Assembly: GCA_947561715.1 (NCBI GenBank)
Contig: OX387198.1
Coordinates: forward strand, 7,812,001 to 7,876,000
Reading direction: 5' to 3'
Source of the DNA: Ascidia mentula
Taxonomy: Eukaryota > Chordata > Ascidiacea > Phlebobranchia > Ascidiidae
Length of the DNA stretch: 64,000 bases
The notes beneath the pieces were generated by a model. That model had not been told where the DNA came from, did no database searches, and saw only the letters and a list, made by a program, of their open reading frames with translations. The position numbers were made by a program, and so were the translations under genes. Positions within the stretch are counted from its first letter, which is position 1. The number at the start of each line of letters is the position of its first letter. Of this stretch, positions 61,901 to 64,000 are shown in pieces.

Positions 61901-62734
61901 ACGTAGTTACGAGATTACAGTTCGTTTATATGAGTGCAGTCACTAAAGTTGTTATATTTTGAATGGGGCTTTGCGTATAACGGCAGTTTTCTTTTGCGTC
62001 CTCTCGAAAACATGGTTTCTGAGAAACCAGCGTGTTTTTATCAATAATTCGGGATTGTTGACCTTATATAGGAAACGTAAAGTGCGTGATTTAGATTCAT
62101 CTAAATATAATTTCTAAAACGCGTAAAATCATTTGAATCCAAACTCATTCGGGTCACTTCGATCTAACATAGGATTAAGCAAGCTGTTACAAAATTTGAA
62201 TCATCAACTTATAAAAGACCATTGGCATAACGATCCTATTCTAAAATACCGCGATCATGTGGTCACACATAAAACCACAGTAAGACAGGAGTTCAAAATT
62301 CATTAATTCGGGTCGTATAAGTTGCAACCGATTTCGTGTTCCTTAAATGACGAATAAATACCCACAACCGCGCTGTGAACCGCAACATTTCGAGGGCAAT
62401 TACAATCTAATAACCTATGACAGCCGATGAACCGAGGAGCGCCCCCCGAATTCCGGTTACCGAGCGTCATTTTGTCTTCGCCAAATTATCATTCCACCTA
62501 TATTGCATTGCTGCAGTTGATTGACGTAATTCGGGCACGAAGCTTCGGGTATTGCAGCAACGGGTAATGTACGATTACTTTTGCTGCATGGCATTTGAGT
62601 ACATCATAGGTGTTTTTTAACGCAAAAGCACATTGTAATAGTTTAGCTTACGCTTTGATGAAAGCACTTCTTTACTTGTATTTAACTGCGAGAATCCAAC
62701 CGCAACACTATAACTTAAAAGTGTTGTTTTTTCA
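49978..62734. other. Long gene-poor stretch
   Basis: About 12.7 kb without a confident gene. Weak candidates: 54832-55022 (+), an open stretch ending at a CACAG/GTAAAA donor-like site (block NLGQSVTIIGSNDD); 59930-60226 (+), 98 codons starting with a hydrophobic segment (WVIPPPFLCAILFAAFAEYF) and then basic sequence. A CpG-rich part at about 58260-58720 could be a promoter. No repeats with clear ends were recognised. Confidence 0.4.
59930..60226 (+). CDS. Doubtful small membrane-anchored ORF
   Basis: 98 codons from ATG to TGA. An N-terminal hydrophobic segment of about 16 residues is followed by a basic, Ser-rich tail. The opposite strand is also open over this stretch, which weakens the case. 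No homologous family recognised and no splice partner found. It could be a first exon or chance. Confidence 0.2.
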   Translation: MCWVIPPPFLCAILFAAFAEYFKNRKLNENSLSRAKSFCFPSTKSILSVSTLQSASRQHRRIFSSTLMRPLLGGKNIPMSNSGNSWPRKSRVKKTNQK

Positions 62735-63069
62735 GAGTTAAAATCAACTTCGAGCACGAACTGTTATTGTCAGTGTGGGTTATTGATCTGTTTGGGAAGT
62801 GCACCGATGTGGAAATTCGTGGAAATCGTTTTTACGTTTCTGAAAGTTCAAGCTACAAAATACCAGCCACGTTTCTTGAATTCACCCGCAATATTGAGGC
62901 ACAGCCTTATGTTATTGATTACAGTTTCATTAATAAGGTGAACCATCGTAAAATTGTGGACATCTTTCGTTACAAATATTTAAATGATCAACCTTATTCC
63001 TGGTACAAATCAATTATACAGAAGTCAACGGGAAAAAAAACCTTTCGATTTTGGAGCCTGATTGTTTAG
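62735..63069 (+). CDS. Terminal exon of an unidentified gene
   Basis: Follows a strong polypyrimidine tract and acceptor (TGTTTTTTCAG, ending 62735). The frame runs about 110 codons to TAG at 63067-63069. Composition is protein-like, rich in aromatic and charged residues, with blocks SVWVIDLFGKCTDVEIRGN, IPATFLEFTRN, VDIFRYKYLND and YSWYKSIIQKS. No domain recognised. Upstream exons would lie in the preceding gene-poor region but were not found. An internal ATG at 62767 could also serve as a start. Confidence 0.4.
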
Positions 63070-64000
63070 GAAATGACAATTTTTCTCATTGACGTTTTTA
63101 CCAACCTTGTTTGGTGGCGGTTGAGTAATGTTTGAAAGCTGGCAATGATTGCTTATGGAAATAGCATAAAGTTGACTTTCGTCGAAAAAAACAACTTGTG
63201 CTAAACAACTCCGTACATGGCCTGGGGTTTGAAAATGACAATGAAAGTCGTCTAAGTCATTAAAACAGAAACTGCATCTGTCATGGTCTGTTGCGCAACG
63301 CCCTGTGATGATGTAACCGCCGCCAATGCTGGATGATTCCGCATTGCATTAGAGTCATTGAATTGGAATACGTAACACGGCGTGATGGACAACAGAACAC
63401 GATTGATGCGACGAAGTTGGGCATTTGATTAAAATCCCGACTCCCACCCTTTAAAGGTTCTAAATATAAGGCAAGGAGGAAAATTTAGGTCGATATTGCA
63501 TTGACTCACCGGGCATCGGCGCTGGCTGGCACAAAAATACTTTCGTTTGTACCACGTTCACTTGCCCCAGTGCAGTGCATGCAAATGAGTGATGTGGATA
63601 TGGTCAAACCAATCGCAAGCGATCCGCAATCTAGGGCGGTTCCAACCGCTTGCATCCGCGCGTATGTTGTTGAGCTATTGCGCAAGTCGGCTGAGAAATA
63701 GTGACGATGCACAATCAATGTCCGAAGGCATCTTTAACACGTCGCGTGCCCGAACGCCGGAAGTCTTACATCCGATGTGGGTGACGTCATTAAGAGTTTC
63801 AGCGTGTGTTGAGTTTCATTGCCGACCCGACTGGTTGCCGTTTTCGCTTAGCTTTTTGCAGTTTGCAGGGATCGATTTTGCAATATGACGCGGGCGTGAT
63901 AATAGCCCGAAAAACCTTTACCCTAGAAATACTTTCCTAGAATGCGAAATCGGATCAGTGCTGCGAAAATTAGGGGGCCCTTATTGGGGTTGTGGTTACC
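63070..64000. other. Right edge, no confident feature
   Basis: CpG-rich from about 63490. Open frames occur on both strands at 63500-63890 (for example MSDVDMVKPIASD on +), but no splice sites or domain support them. A promoter or first exon of a gene beyond the window is possible. Confidence 0.35.

Overview
The window looks like nuclear DNA of an invertebrate metazoan. It is AT-rich, has GT-AG introns mostly of 60-500 bp, is dense in short inverted-repeat elements, and encodes animal-specific domains: a TNF-receptor cysteine-rich domain, a death domain, death-effector-like folds and GT31 glycosyltransferases. A compact deuterostome genome such as an ascidian would fit, but the sequence alone does not prove the taxon. 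Nothing bacterial is present. All confidently recognised genes lie on the + strand.

Region 1 (1-6.9 kb): a seven-exon gene for a single-pass TNF-receptor-superfamily protein with an intracellular death domain. Its linker and death-domain exons are duplicated just downstream; the second set is open except for one in-frame stop. Two MITEs lie upstream of and inside this gene.

Region 2 (6.9-15.4 kb): two tandem paralogues with matching exon lengths and phases. Each encodes a basic N-terminal region plus two alpha-helical repeats whose hydrophobic pattern matches death-effector domains. No caspase domain is visible. A hAT element sits inside the first paralogue. A death receptor beside tandem-DED-like proteins suggests a death-signalling gene neighbourhood.

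Region 3 (16-49.1 kb): a cluster of type II membrane GT31 (beta-1,3-galactosyltransferase family) genes, five apparently complete in their catalytic part plus one orphan last exon. A tandem duplication of about 7.7 kb (28680-36345 and 36347-49894) created the last members. The second copy later received a 3.6-kb fold-back element with 205-bp satellite arms, a solo-LTR-like insertion, a 1.1-kb inverted-repeat element at a splice acceptor and an intron insertion. The first copy later received a 517-bp tandem duplication whose junction carries 42 bp copied from a GT31 exon.

Region 4 (49.9-64 kb): almost gene-empty as far as I can read. It has one plausible unidentified terminal exon near 62.7-63.1 kb and a few weak coding-like stretches.

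Exon coordinates come from splice-site consensus, reading-frame continuity and comparison between paralogues inside the window; no transcript evidence was available.
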